This document shows positions 22,743 through 36,899 of a stretch of 64,000 nt of DNA, piece by piece. A model generated the notes under the pieces. It did not search any database, was not told where the DNA came from, and saw nothing but the letters and a program-made list of their open reading frames with translations. The translations under genes were made by a program, and so were the position numbers. The DNA is from Mycobacterium sp. ACS4054 (GTDB taxonomy: Bacteria; Actinomycetota; Actinomycetes; Mycobacteriales; Mycobacteriaceae), in NCBI RefSeq assembly GCF_001667275.1, contig NZ_LZHV01000044.1, positions 1 to 64,000 on the forward strand. Reading direction: 5' to 3'. Within the stretch, counting starts at the first letter, position 1, and the number at the start of each line of letters is the position of its first letter.

Positions 22743-24215
22743 TTACGGCATCCGGGTCCGATGCCGTTTGTCATGCGGCGGCACGCCGTTGACGCCGCCG
22801 ATGGATTCCGCGTAACTGCCCACCGCGTAGGCGGCGCCGGAACCCATGATGGCCAACGCTTCCCGGTTGATGTTGTCGACGGTTTCGCGCGGGCCCTGAT
22901 AGTTCGGGTCGAACGGGGCGCCGGCCTGGCCGCCCCACAGGCGGGCCTGAACGGTCGTCTTCTGCTGTGACGCCCCGCCCGTCAGGCCCCCGATCGGCAC
23001 GCCCGCGACCATGAAGGGGTGGTAGTCGGCGAGGGTGCTCAGCGGCATGTCCGCGGGCCGCTTCCCGGCCAGGTTGAGATAGCCGCCCAGGGTGCGCTCG
23101 ATGCCGGCCGAGCCGTCGGGGACGTCCGCGTAGGTCACCCCGGGGGCGGGCGGACCGGACTGGTCGCCGTCGTCGGTGAAGAACCCGGCGTTGGGCGAAC
23201 CCAGCGTGGTGAAGTTCAGGTACATCGCGATGTCGTTGAGCTGATCGCCGTCCATGCCGAACACGTAGTCCATGACGCCGTTCAGCCCGTCCTCGTCGGC
23301 GCCCCAGAACGCGAAGCGGACCGCGTTGTTCACCGGGGCCAGCGGGCCCAGTTGCAGCGCCGTTTCCAGCACCGCGGCCACCCCGGTGCCGTCGTCGTTG
23401 ATGCCCGGGCCGCCGCGCGGGCTGTCGAGATGCGCGCCAACCACGATCACTTCGTGCGGCGAACCGGTCTTCGTCTGCGCCAACACGTTTCGCGAGGTGA
23501 TCTTGATGTTCTGGGCGTCCAGCACCAGGCGGATGGGCGCGCTGGTGCCGCCGAGTGCGGACGCGGCCGCGGGATTGGCCACCGCGACAGGCACGGTCAG
23601 TTGCTTGAAGTAGCCGGGGTTGAACAACGTGGCCGGGGCGCCCTGGCCGGCGGGCGCGCTGAGCACGATCAGCGCGGCCGCGCCCTTGGCCACCGCGCTG
23701 TTCTGCTTTTCCACCACCGAACAACGCGCGTCGTCGACGACGGCGATCGAACCCTTGGGCAGCGCGGCGGGGTAATCGCCGGCCGCGCAGCCCGACGGTT
23801 GGCTGGGCCGCACCACGGGCCCGGTCAGGCCGCCGGGCGGTGTCTGGACCAACAGCGAGGCCTGGTCGACGGCGTAGCTGCGGCCGCCGACCGTCATCGC
23901 CGGCCGGCCCGGGGACACGTTGTACAGCCGGTCGAACTGCGGCGTCAAAACCTCGAAACCCCTGTCCCGCAGGGCCTTAACCACGTAGTCGACGCTGGCG
24001 TCGTAACCCGCCGTGCCGTCCGCCCGGTTCCCCTTGTTGGCGTTGGCGATGTTCTGCAGCGCCCGCAGGTGGGTGAACATCGCGTCGGAGGTGACCTTCG
24101 CGGCCAGCCCTCGACCCAGATCCGGTGGGGCACCGGGTGATCCGGGCCGCGTCGACGAGCAGCCCGCCAGCAGCCCGGCGACCAGCAGCAGCGTCGCGCC
24201 CAGCCGGGCGATCAT
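22743..24215 (-). CDS. M28-like lipoprotein, probable inactive paralogue of LpqL
   Basis: A 490-residue lipoprotein; signal peptide ends at the lipobox LAGC (about residue 19). It has a protease-associated insert (about 130-240) and an M28 aminopeptidase domain. Zinc ligands AHLDS and INDDGTG are kept. The catalytic Glu-Glu is WGADED instead of WGAEEL, the next ligand Asp is replaced (YLNFTTLGSPN instead of YLNFDMLASPN), and the last ligand His is missing (DPNYQGP instead of DPNYHQR). All three differ from the neighbour LpqL. It probably does not hydrolyse peptides and may bind them instead. It overlaps lpqL by four bases (ATGA), so it is made in the same operon. Confidence 0.88.
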   Translation of the reverse strand: MIARLGATLLLVAGLLAGCSSTRPGSPGAPPDLGRGLAAKVTSDAMFTHLRALQNIANANKGNRADGTAGYDASVDYVVKALRDRGFEVLTPQFDRLYNVSPGRPAMTVGGRSYAVDQASLLVQTPPGGLTGPVVRPSQPSGCAAGDYPAALPKGSIAVVDDARCSVVEKQNSAVAKGAAALIVLSAPAGQGAPATLFNPGYFKQLTVPVAVANPAAASALGGTSAPIRLVLDAQNIKITSRNVLAQTKTGSPHEVIVVGAHLDSPRGGPGINDDGTGVAAVLETALQLGPLAPVNNAVRFAFWGADEDGLNGVMDYVFGMDGDQLNDIAMYLNFTTLGSPNAGFFTDDGDQSGPPAPGVTYADVPDGSAGIERTLGGYLNLAGKRPADMPLSTLADYHPFMVAGVPIGGLTGGASQQKTTVQARLWGGQAGAPFDPNYQGPRETVDNINREALAIMGSGAAYAVGSYAESIGGVNGVPPHDKRHRTRMP

Positions 24216-25696
24216 GATTTGGTTAGCACGTGACGTGTGCGGTCCTCCACCGTCGGCACTCCGTTGTGGCCGCCGAGATCCTGGGCGTACAGGCCCACCG
24301 CATAGGCGACGCCGCCGCCGTCGATGCCCAGCGCGGTCCGGTCGATGTGATCAAGGGTGTCGGTCCGCTGGTGATAGTTGGGGTCGAACGGCTGGTCGGC
24401 CGTCCCGCCCCACAACTTGGCTTGCTCCGCAGACATTTTCACCTCGGCACCGGAGAACAGGCCGCCGGCGGGGATGCCCGCGAGGGTGAACCCGTCGTAG
24501 TCGGAGCGGCCGTCGAACGAGGTGTCCTGCGCGGTCTTCCCGGCGGATTTCAGGTAGGCGACCAGGGTGCGTTCGATGCCGGCCGAACCCTCCGGCACCA
24601 CCGGCTGGCCGCGAGCGTCCGCCGGCAGCGACTGGTCACCGTCGTAGGTGAAGTAGCCCGGGTTCGGCGACGCGAGCATGTCGAAGTTCAGATACAGGGC
24701 AATGTTTTTGAGCGCGGCCAAGTCCAGCGATTCGACGTAGTTGCGCGATCCGATCAGGCCGAGCTCCTCGGCACCCCAGAAGCCGAACCGCACCGCGTTG
24801 CGCACCGGTGGCGAACTCCCCAGCCGCAGCGCGGTTTCCAGCACCGCGGCAACGCCCGAGCCGTTGTCGTTGATGCCAGGACCGTCGGGCACGCTGTCCA
24901 AATGCGCGCCCGCCATCACGACGTTGCTCGTCGAGCCGGTCTTCGTCTGGGCGATCACGTTGCGGGCCTTGAAGCTTTGGACGCTGGCGTTCAGCTTGAT
25001 GGTGGCCGGGCCCGGCTGCGCGCGCAGTTGCACGCCGACGGATTTGGTCACGCTCACCACCGGGATCTTGACGTTGGTGTCCGGCCCCAGGGTGCCGCCC
25101 ATCTGTTGCTCGTCGACGTTGTCGGCGACGATCATCGCGACCGCCCCGCGCTGGGCCGCGGCCTCCTCCTTCTGCGCGAAGGGGCAGTTGCCGCGGTCCA
25201 CCAAAACCACGGCCCCCCGCACCGGGAGGTCGCCGTAATCGGAGGCCGCACAGGCGGGGCCGGTGCCGACGGGTAGCAGCGGTCCACTCACCCCTTCCGG
25301 CGGCGTGCCAAGGCTGAAGTCGAGCGCGTGGGCCTCCACCGGCTTGTTGCCGACGGTCACCTCGGGCTTGTCCCCGTGAAACACCCGCGCCGAGAATTCC
25401 GGCGTTTGCACGTCGAAACCGCTGCCTCGCAACGCGTTTACGACGTAATCGACGCTGGCCTCGTAACCGGGGGTGCCCACGGCACGGGTGCCGTTGTTGG
25501 CGTTGGCGATATCCTGGAGCTTCGTCAGGTGCCCCATCATCGCGTCGGTCGTGACTTTGTCGTGCAACGCGCCGGCGAACTCCGCCGCGGCGGGGTTGCC
25601 GCCCGGCGGTGGCGAGGACCGATGGAAGCAGCCGGCCGAGAACGCGGCCAGCGCGACGACGAGGAGCGCCGCCGGGATCACCGAGAATTTCTTCAT
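24212..25696 (-). CDS. lpqL: Lipoprotein aminopeptidase LpqL
   Basis: A 494-residue secreted lipoprotein of family M28. The ATG at 25696 begins a signal peptide with lipobox SAGC (about residue 21). A protease-associated domain occupies about 150-240. Active-site strings by analogy with Streptomyces griseus aminopeptidase: AGAHLDS (His), GINDNGSG (Asp), WGAEELG (catalytic Glu and ligand Glu), NFDMLASPN (Asp) and NYHQRTDTLDHID (His). It corresponds to Rv0418. It probably trims peptides at the cell surface. The downstream gene is a decayed paralogue. The upstream neighbour is a DUF2752 protein 53 bp away. Confidence 0.92.
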   Translation of the reverse strand: MKKFSVIPAALLVVALAAFSAGCFHRSSPPPGGNPAAAEFAGALHDKVTTDAMMGHLTKLQDIANANNGTRAVGTPGYEASVDYVVNALRGSGFDVQTPEFSARVFHGDKPEVTVGNKPVEAHALDFSLGTPPEGVSGPLLPVGTGPACAASDYGDLPVRGAVVLVDRGNCPFAQKEEAAAQRGAVAMIVADNVDEQQMGGTLGPDTNVKIPVVSVTKSVGVQLRAQPGPATIKLNASVQSFKARNVIAQTKTGSTSNVVMAGAHLDSVPDGPGINDNGSGVAAVLETALRLGSSPPVRNAVRFGFWGAEELGLIGSRNYVESLDLAALKNIALYLNFDMLASPNPGYFTYDGDQSLPADARGQPVVPEGSAGIERTLVAYLKSAGKTAQDTSFDGRSDYDGFTLAGIPAGGLFSGAEVKMSAEQAKLWGGTADQPFDPNYHQRTDTLDHIDRTALGIDGGGVAYAVGLYAQDLGGHNGVPTVEDRTRHVLTKS

Positions 25697-25749
25697 CGCG
25701 CCCCAGGTTAATCCGCGGTCCGAGCGGCTGGGATCAGGACACGGCGGTA

Positions 25750-26175
25750 TCAGACGTAGAGCGCGTTGAAGGGGGCAAAGGGGATGTTGCGCACCACAAA
25801 CCACGCCACGACCAGCGTCATGGTCACCGCCGCGGCCCAGCGGCCGTGCTGCCAGCTCCGCACCCTTCTGCCCGCCAGCCGTCCATAGGTCCAGGCGAGG
25901 TATGCCCACACCAGGAGCACGACAGCCGCCAGGCCCAACGCGTTGAACCTGGCGGCCGCCATTACGTTGCCGTGCATCAGGGAATACAGCATGCGCAGGC
26001 TGCCGCACCCCGGACAATCGATCCCCAACAGCGCCTTGGTGGGACACACCGGCAGCGGACCGTGGGGGGTTGTCGGGTCACCCGCCCAGATGGCGGCGCA
26101 CATCAGGGTCGCGGACGCGGCCACCACCAGCGGCGCACCCAAACCCGATGGCACCGACCCTTGGCGGGTCACCAT
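25750..26175 (-). CDS. DUF2752 membrane protein
   Basis: A 141-residue membrane protein with three or four hydrophobic segments and the DUF2752 signature CPTKALLGIDCPGCGSLRM (about 45-63), in which paired Cys residues lie at the membrane edge. Two of the segments are after this motif (YVPA-type region around 75-95 and 110-130). The function of the family is not known. It follows the CD225 gene after 10 bp on the same strand; the two families are often neighbours in actinobacteria, so they may act together. The gene is upstream of lpqL. Confidence 0.82.
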   Translation of the reverse strand: MVTRQGSVPSGLGAPLVVAASATLMCAAIWAGDPTTPHGPLPVCPTKALLGIDCPGCGSLRMLYSLMHGNVMAAARFNALGLAAVVLLVWAYLAWTYGRLAGRRVRSWQHGRWAAAVTMTLVVAWFVVRNIPFAPFNALYV

Positions 26176-26185
26176 GGTCGCTGCC

Positions 26186-26521
26186 TTAGAACATCGCGGC
26201 GAGCGCCGCGTTGGTGTTCGTGTTCAGCGCGCCGACCGCCATCAAGATGCCGTAGATGATGCCGACGATCACACCGACGACCGCCGACCAGATCACCCAT
26301 TTCTTGGCGCTGTCGGCGGACGCCTGCGCCTCGGCGTAGCGGCCCTGCGCCCAGAGCCCGTTGACCTGGCTGGACTTGACAATTGCCACGATTCCGAAGG
26401 GGAGGCAGCAGAACAGGGTCACCAGGATGGACCACACCAAATAGTTATTCGGCGCTTGCCCGGCGGGCTGCTGCGGCGGGTAACCAGGCGGCGGAGGGGG
26501 CGGTGCCGGCGGCTGTGTCAT
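26186..26521 (-). CDS. CD225/dispanin-family small membrane protein
   Basis: A 111-residue protein. The first 25 residues are Pro-rich (QPPAPPPPPPGYPP), followed by two membrane helices (about 28-50 and 72-96) separated by a cytoplasmic loop with KSSQVNGLWAQGRYAEAQASADSAKKW. The order NYLVWSIL, TLFCCLPFGIVAIVKSSQVN and the helix-loop-helix is the CD225 (dispanin) pattern. In eukaryotes the family restricts virus entry; in bacteria no role is known. It has its own upstream region and is followed by the DUF2752 gene after 10 bp. Confidence 0.85.
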   Translation of the reverse strand: MTQPPAPPPPPPGYPPQQPAGQAPNNYLVWSILVTLFCCLPFGIVAIVKSSQVNGLWAQGRYAEAQASADSAKKWVIWSAVVGVIVGIIYGILMAVGALNTNTNAALAAMF

Positions 26522-26847
26522 GGATTCTCCAGTCCCGAGATGTTAGCTGGCGTAAAGCGGTGCTAACCATACCCGAGCACAGTCGCGGCGGCACTAGCAA
26601 TTTGAAAATCCCTTCCGGCCCGGCCGGGGTGCGGCGCGAGGGCCTCGAGGTCGCCTCACCGGCGAAAGGCGACCGGGAAAGCGAAAAGAACTGACCGCCA
26701 GCATCTTTCAAAACAGCTGGCTAACGGCCCGTTGCGAGGCGGCGTCGGGAACGATGACCAGACAGACAATTGCCAGCGGAATGTGTTGCTTTGTCAGGAC
26801 ATAGCCCTACGATCCCTAGTTAGTGACAATCGCTAAGGAGTCGGAGG
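26522..26847. other. 326-bp intergenic region, one promoter candidate
   Basis: Between the minus-strand CD225 gene and the plus-strand secreted protein gene. It contains no convincing coding frame. A plus-strand promoter candidate is described separately. The region also has lower GC than its neighbours near 26700-26830, as expected for a two-way promoter region. Confidence 0.5.
26786..26813 (+). promoter_or_regulatory. Probable SigA promoter of the tandem secreted proteins
   Basis: TTGCTT at 26786 and TACGAT at 26808 are separated by 16 bp and lie 35 bp before the ATG at 26848. GGAGTCGGAGG directly before the ATG provides a strong ribosome binding site. Confidence 0.5.
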
Positions 26848-27375
26848 ATGTCCCATCTCAGCAACGCGCTGCGGTCCGCCACAGCCGCCGCGCTCGTGGG
26901 CGTTTCCGGCTTAGCGGGAAGCGCCACCGCGACCGCGGATCCCGCGAATACCGGTAGCTCGTCGGACATCAACACACTCGCGGCGTCGCTGTCAAAGGGC
27001 TACGGGCTGAACAACTGCACCGCCCAGAGCATCACCACCGGCGAACTGGCGTCGCTGACTTGCGGACAGAGCCCCGACCCGAGCGGACCGGTCCAGGCCA
27101 AGTACATCCTGTTCAACAACGGCGAAAATCTGGTCGGCTCGTTCAAGGCCAGCATCAAGGACGACGTGCTGGGCGCCTGCGGGGACAGCGGCCAGTCGCC
27201 CACCAGCTGGCACCAGGGCAGCAACAGCGGCAATGCCGGCCAGGTGGCGTGCGGGACGTATCAGAACGCCGCCGAGATCATCTGGACCACGGACTCCAAG
27301 AACATCTTGAGCTACATCCGCGGACCCAACACCGACGCCGCGGCGCTGTATCAGTGGTGGCGGGCCAACGGCTGA
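26848..27375 (+). CDS. Secreted four-cysteine protein, copy 1
   Basis: A 175-residue exported protein. The signal peptide (about 1-31) ends in ATATA-D. The mature part has four Cys in NNCTAQ, LTCGQSPDPSGP, LGACGDSGQSP and VACGTYQN, likely two disulfide bonds, and ends QWWRANG. I do not recognise a named family; it is of the small secreted mycobacterial type. The next gene is a close paralogue, with the same Cys spacing and the same shared strings (SKGYGLNNC, CGQSPDPSGP, QWWR). A strong GGAGG ribosome site and a good promoter suggest high expression. Role unknown; interaction with the host or the cell envelope is conceivable only because it is exported. Confidence 0.8.
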   Translation: MSHLSNALRSATAAALVGVSGLAGSATATADPANTGSSSDINTLAASLSKGYGLNNCTAQSITTGELASLTCGQSPDPSGPVQAKYILFNNGENLVGSFKASIKDDVLGACGDSGQSPTSWHQGSNSGNAGQVACGTYQNAAEIIWTTDSKNILSYIRGPNTDAAALYQWWRANG

Positions 27376-27438
27376 CGTTCACCTTGGGGGGTAAGGGATT
27401 TCGCACCATCCAACCAACAACCGCAGGGAGTCAACGAA

Positions 27439-27960
27439 ATGTCACATCTCATCACCACGCTGCGAGTCGTGTCGGCCGCGGCTCTCACCGGCAGTCTGGC
27501 TTTGGCGGGCAGCGGCACAGCGCTGGCGGAACCCAACACCGGCAGCGCCGCCGACATGAACACGCTGGCCGCCAACCTGTCGAAGGGCTACGGCCTCAAC
27601 AACTGCAAGCCGCAGGAGTTGACCGAATCCGGCGAACTGGCCGAGCTGCTGTGCGGGCAAAGCCCCGACCCGAGCGGACCGGGCTCCGGCGTGTACGCCC
27701 TCTTCTCCAACGGTACGAATCTGGGCGCGGCGTTCAGTTCCACCATCAAGGACGTGTCGCTGGCCGCCTGCGGCGACGCCGGGCAGTCACCGGGCACCTG
27801 GAAGCAGAACGGCCAGACGGGCGGCCAGATCGCGTGCGGCACCTACAAGAACTACGCGACGCTAACCTGGACCACCGACGCCAAGAACGTGTTGGGCCAT
27901 CTGACGGCGGCCAACTCCGACGTCAACGCCCTCTACCAGTGGTGGCGCACCAACGGCTGA
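27439..27960 (+). CDS. Secreted four-cysteine protein, copy 2
   Basis: A 173-residue paralogue of the previous gene. Signal peptide of about 30 residues (ends ALA-E), then the same four Cys in NNCKPQ, LLCGQSPDPSGP, LAACGDAGQSP and IACGTYKN, and the same C-terminal QWWRTNG. It starts 63 bp after copy 1; AGGGAG precedes the ATG. The pair shows a clear tandem duplication, with divergence spread over the protein but fixed Cys positions, which points to selection on the fold. It ends five bases before the convergent SGNH gene stop. Confidence 0.8.
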   Translation: MSHLITTLRVVSAAALTGSLALAGSGTALAEPNTGSAADMNTLAANLSKGYGLNNCKPQELTESGELAELLCGQSPDPSGPGSGVYALFSNGTNLGAAFSSTIKDVSLAACGDAGQSPGTWKQNGQTGGQIACGTYKNYATLTWTTDAKNVLGHLTAANSDVNALYQWWRTNG

Positions 27961-27964
27961 CCCG

Positions 27965-29667
<1,703 letters not shown>

Positions 29668-29671
<4 letters not shown>

Positions 29672-30684
29672 GACTGGGCTCCCACCGGGGCGAGTTCGGA
29701 CACGATCTGCTCGGCGGTCCACGGCGCGAGCAGGAACCCGGATCGGCCGTGGCCGCAGGCCACCAGGGTTCGCTCGTCCAGGCGTTGGACCAGGGGCAGG
29801 TTGTCGGGCGTCATCGGGCGCAGCCCGGCGGCGCACTCGGCCAGCTCGTATTCGCCGAGCCCCGGCAACACCGCGCAGGCGTCGTCGAGCAGGTCGCGCA
29901 CCCCCGAGACCACCGGGGCCGTGTCGCGCCCGTGCTCGTACTGGGTGGCGCCGACGACCACGCCGTCCGTGCGGGGCACCAGGTACACCTGCCGCCCGTG
30001 CACGCGGGCACGAATGACGCGCTGCGGCACCGGCATACAGCCGCGCCGCCAGCGCAGCCGCAGTACCTCGCCCTTGACCGGGCGCACCGGCAGCCCGGGC
30101 CACAGCGCGGGGGCGTCGATACCGTTGGCGATCACGACCGCATCGCCGTCGACCGCCGACAGGTCGCGCGCCGGCGGCGCCCATTGCACCCCGAGGCGTT
30201 CGCATTCCGTCGACAACGCGTCGAGCACCGCGCGGTTGTCCACCGCCAGCTCGGTCGGCGCCCGAAAGCCGTGCCGGATCCCTTGCGCCAGCAGCGGTTC
30301 CAAATCCCGCGCCGCGGACTCCCAGACCACCGGGTGCCCCTGCGCGGACAACCAGTCGGCGACGGTGCGCAGGTCCGCGACGTCGGCCCGGTCGACGGCC
30401 ACCACCAACGACTCCCGGGCGGTCACCACGTGCGGCGGCAGCCCGTCGGTGAACCCGCCCTCGCGCCAGAGCCGCAGCGACTCCAGGCCCAGCCGCAACA
30501 ACCGTTCCTCGCCCGGCCAGCCCTCGCTGTGCGGGGCCAGCATGCCGCCGGCGACCCAGGACGCGCCCAAGGCGTCGGTGCGGTGCACCCGCACCGACCA
30601 GCCGGCCTGCGCCGCGCGGCGCGCCACCGACAGCCCGATCACGCCGCCGCCGATGACCGCCAACGACCCGCGGTCTGCTGGCAT
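29668..30684 (-). CDS. thiO: Glycine oxidase ThiO
   Basis: A 338-residue FAD enzyme that oxidises glycine to the imine used by ThiG. The dinucleotide-binding motif VIGGGVIGLSVARRA lies at about 10-24. Further motifs are GGMLAPHSEG (about 47), VVIANGIDAPAL (about 155) and GLRPMTPDNLPLV then CGHGRSGFLLAPW near the C-terminus, typical for D-amino-acid oxidase/ThiO proteins. It is the first gene behind the second TPP riboswitch; its ATG follows the GAAGGGAGG of the aptamer by six bases. Confidence 0.95.
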
Positions 30685-30685
30685 G

Positions 30686-30785
30686 TTGGCCTCCCTTCGC
30701 CGGCATGACCCGGATCAGGTGTGACGGTAAGGGCAGGCGCGCCCACTCTCAGACCCCGTTCCCGGGACTCCCGTGTCTGTATGGT
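30686..30785 (-). ncRNA. TPP riboswitch of the thiO-thiS-thiG operon
   Basis: Read on the minus strand: ACGGGAGTCCCGGG, then GGGGTCTGAGAGTGGGC (CTGAGAG box), a pairing arm, ACACCTGATCCGGG, TCATGCCGGCGAAGGGAGG. The elements follow the same order as in the thiC riboswitch. The terminal GAAGGGAGG is the ribosome site of thiO, so ligand binding would block translation start. The exact 5' end is estimated. Confidence 0.92.
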
Positions 30786-30797
30786 TCTTCGGCCTCC

Positions 30798-30815
30798 ACG
30801 CTAGCGCGCTAGCGT
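30798..30815. promoter_or_regulatory. Perfect 18-bp palindrome before thiE
   Basis: ACGCTAGCGCGCTAGCGT is a perfect inverted repeat, six bases before the GTG start of thiE and about 13 bp beyond the 5' end of the divergent riboswitch. It could be a repressor operator at a leaderless thiE promoter. It could also form a hairpin in RNA. No protein is known to me that binds it. Confidence 0.5.
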
Positions 30816-30821
30816 CGCGGT

Positions 30822-31493
30822 GTGCATCAACGAGTTGATCGGCTGGCGGCCGCGCGGCTGTATCTGTGCACCGACGCGCGCCGGGAACGGGGCGATCTGG
30901 CCGAGTTCGCCGACGCCGCGCTGGCCGGCGGGGTCGACATCATTCAGCTGCGCGACAAGGGGTCGCCCGGGGAGCAGCGGTTCGGGGCCCTCGAGGCGCG
31001 CGACGAGCTGGCGGCCTGCGAGATCCTGGCCGACGCGGCCCACCGGCACGGCGCGCTGTTCGCGGTCAACGACCGGGCGGACATCGCCCGCGCGGCAGGC
31101 GCCGACGTGCTGCACCTGGGGCAGGGCGACCTGCCGCTGGACATCGCGCGCGACTTCGTCGGGCCGGACACGCTGCTGGGCCTGTCCAGCCACGACCCCG
31201 ACCAGGCGACCGCGGCGGCGGCGGGCCCCGCCGACTACTTCTGCGTCGGCCCGTGCTGGCCCACCCCCACCAAACCGGGCCGCGCGGCGCCGGGCCTGGC
31301 GCTGGTGCGGGCGGCCGCCGCGATCGGCGGACACAAGCCGTGGTTCGCGATCGGGGGCGTCGACGCCCAGCGGTTGCCCGAGGTGCTCGCCGCGGGCGCC
31401 CGCCGCGTCGTGGTGGTGCGCGCGATCACCGCGGCCGAAGACCCGCGGGACGCGGCGCAACGGCTCAGCTCAGCGCTTGCAGCAGCGAATTGA
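30822..31493 (+). CDS. thiE: Thiamine-phosphate synthase
   Basis: A 223-residue TIM-barrel enzyme that joins HMP-PP with thiazole phosphate. LYLCTDAR near the N-terminus, IIQLRDKG (about 40-47), AVNDRADIA (about 84), HLGQGDLP (about 100), [16 protein letters not shown] (about 140-156; Thr-rich phosphate loop) and [26 protein letters not shown] agree with the family. The start is GTG at 30822. It is divergent from thiO and has no TPP riboswitch of its own on the plus strand; a perfect palindrome lies just before the start. Its last 29 bases overlap the convergent mutT3. Confidence 0.93.
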   Translation: MHQRVDRLAAARLYLCTDARRERGDLAEFADAALAGGVDIIQLRDKGSPGEQRFGALEARDELAACEILADAAHRHGALFAVNDRADIARAAGADVLHLGQGDLPLDIARDFVGPDTLLGLSSHDPDQATAAAAGPADYFCVGPCWPTPTKPGRAAPGLALVRAAAAIGGHKPWFAIGGVDAQRLPEVLAAGARRVVVVRAITAAEDPRDAAQRLSSALAAAN

Positions 31494-32154
31494 TCCGGGG
31501 ATGCGCCGGCGCCTCGTCGGCATTCCCTGGCACGCACCAGACGAAGACGCCGTCCTCGATCTCGATCGTGCGCGGCAGGTGCCGGCGGCGCTCGTCGGCG
31601 TCGCCCAGCGGCAGCAGCGCGGTGGCGCTGCGCAGCCGGTGCCAGCTCGCCGCGAAACCCGGATGCAGCGGCAGCTCGGCCACCTCGTCCTCGGCGACCC
31701 AGCGCATCTCGGCGCTCTCCCCGTTGGGCACCGTGGGCAGCAACTCGGCCGCGTCGGCGACCACCGTGGTGTAGGTCCAGCGCGCGCCGCCGAGCCCGGT
31801 GACCTCGGCGGTGACGACCGTCGAACGCACGGTCAGCAGCTCGCCGGGCAGGCCGGCCTCCTCGTGCGCCTCGCGAACCGCGGTCTCCTCGGGCGACTCG
31901 TGGCTGTCGCGGGCGCCGCCGGGCAGGCCCCACGTCCCGCCCTGATGACTCCACACCGCGCGGTGCTGCAGCAGCACCGCGGGGCTGCCGTCCGGCCGCG
32001 GGGCCCGCAGCAGCAGGCCCGCCGCCCCGAACCGGCCCCAATAGTGGGCGCCGCTGCGGGATACCACCCAACCGTCACCGTCGCCCTGCACGAGTTCAGG
32101 ATAGGCACGAGATCGCTGGTCAATTGCTCTGCCTCCACCCATCCGCCGCAACAT
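31465..32154 (-). CDS. mutT3: NUDIX hydrolase MutT3
   Basis: A 229-residue protein. The NUDIX box [23 protein letters not shown] is complete (GX5EX7REUXEEXGU; quoted in two overlapping parts here as [14 protein letters not shown] and REAHEEAGL). Mycobacterial MutT3 is reported to act on oxidised dGTP/dGDP; substrate here is inferred from synteny with Rv0413. The start at 32154 has AGAGG directly against it, so an ATG at 32142 is possible. The 3' end overlaps thiE by 29 bases on the other strand. It is divergent from the Rv0412c-like gene 69 bp away. Confidence 0.9.
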   Translation of the reverse strand: MLRRMGGGRAIDQRSRAYPELVQGDGDGWVVSRSGAHYWGRFGAAGLLLRAPRPDGSPAVLLQHRAVWSHQGGTWGLPGGARDSHESPEETAVREAHEEAGLPGELLTVRSTVVTAEVTGLGGARWTYTTVVADAAELLPTVPNGESAEMRWVAEDEVAELPLHPGFAASWHRLRSATALLPLGDADERRRHLPRTIEIEDGVFVWCVPGNADEAPAHPRINSLLQALS

Positions 32155-32223
32155 CCTCTTAGAATTCGCTTATTGAGTTCGTGAAGCGTTCCAGTGGTCG
32201 CGAAAGATGAGGGCTGATTCGAC

Positions 32224-36781
<4,558 letters not shown>

Positions 36782-36795
36782 GCTGTCTCTTCCGA

Positions 36796-36898
36796 CGTTG
36801 AGTGTGCTGCCACGGCGTTGAGTGTGCAGGCATGGCGGCGACACGCCGAGAAGCCCCGCCCTCGATGCACAGCGAAAGCCATCAGAGCACACCCAACG
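36796..36898. repeat. Dispersed 12-bp repeat unit, three copies
   Basis: CGTTGAGTGTGC occurs at 36796-36807 and 36816-36827 in direct orientation, exactly 20 bp apart, and as an inverted copy with one mismatch (GCACACCCAACG) at 36887-36898. The 118-bp gap after pknG contains nothing else. Such clusters are likely to be found elsewhere in the genome and may form a terminator-like stem in RNA between the convergent genes. Confidence 0.7.
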
Positions 36899-36899
36899 C

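Noticed and set aside
26522..26847. Short plus-strand frames in this gap as small genes
   Set aside because: They lack ribosome sites and convincing composition; the region looks like a promoter region.
36796..36898. Repeat cluster after pknG as a CRISPR array
   Set aside because: Only three 12-bp copies, one inverted and with one mismatch; no regular spacers and no cas genes.
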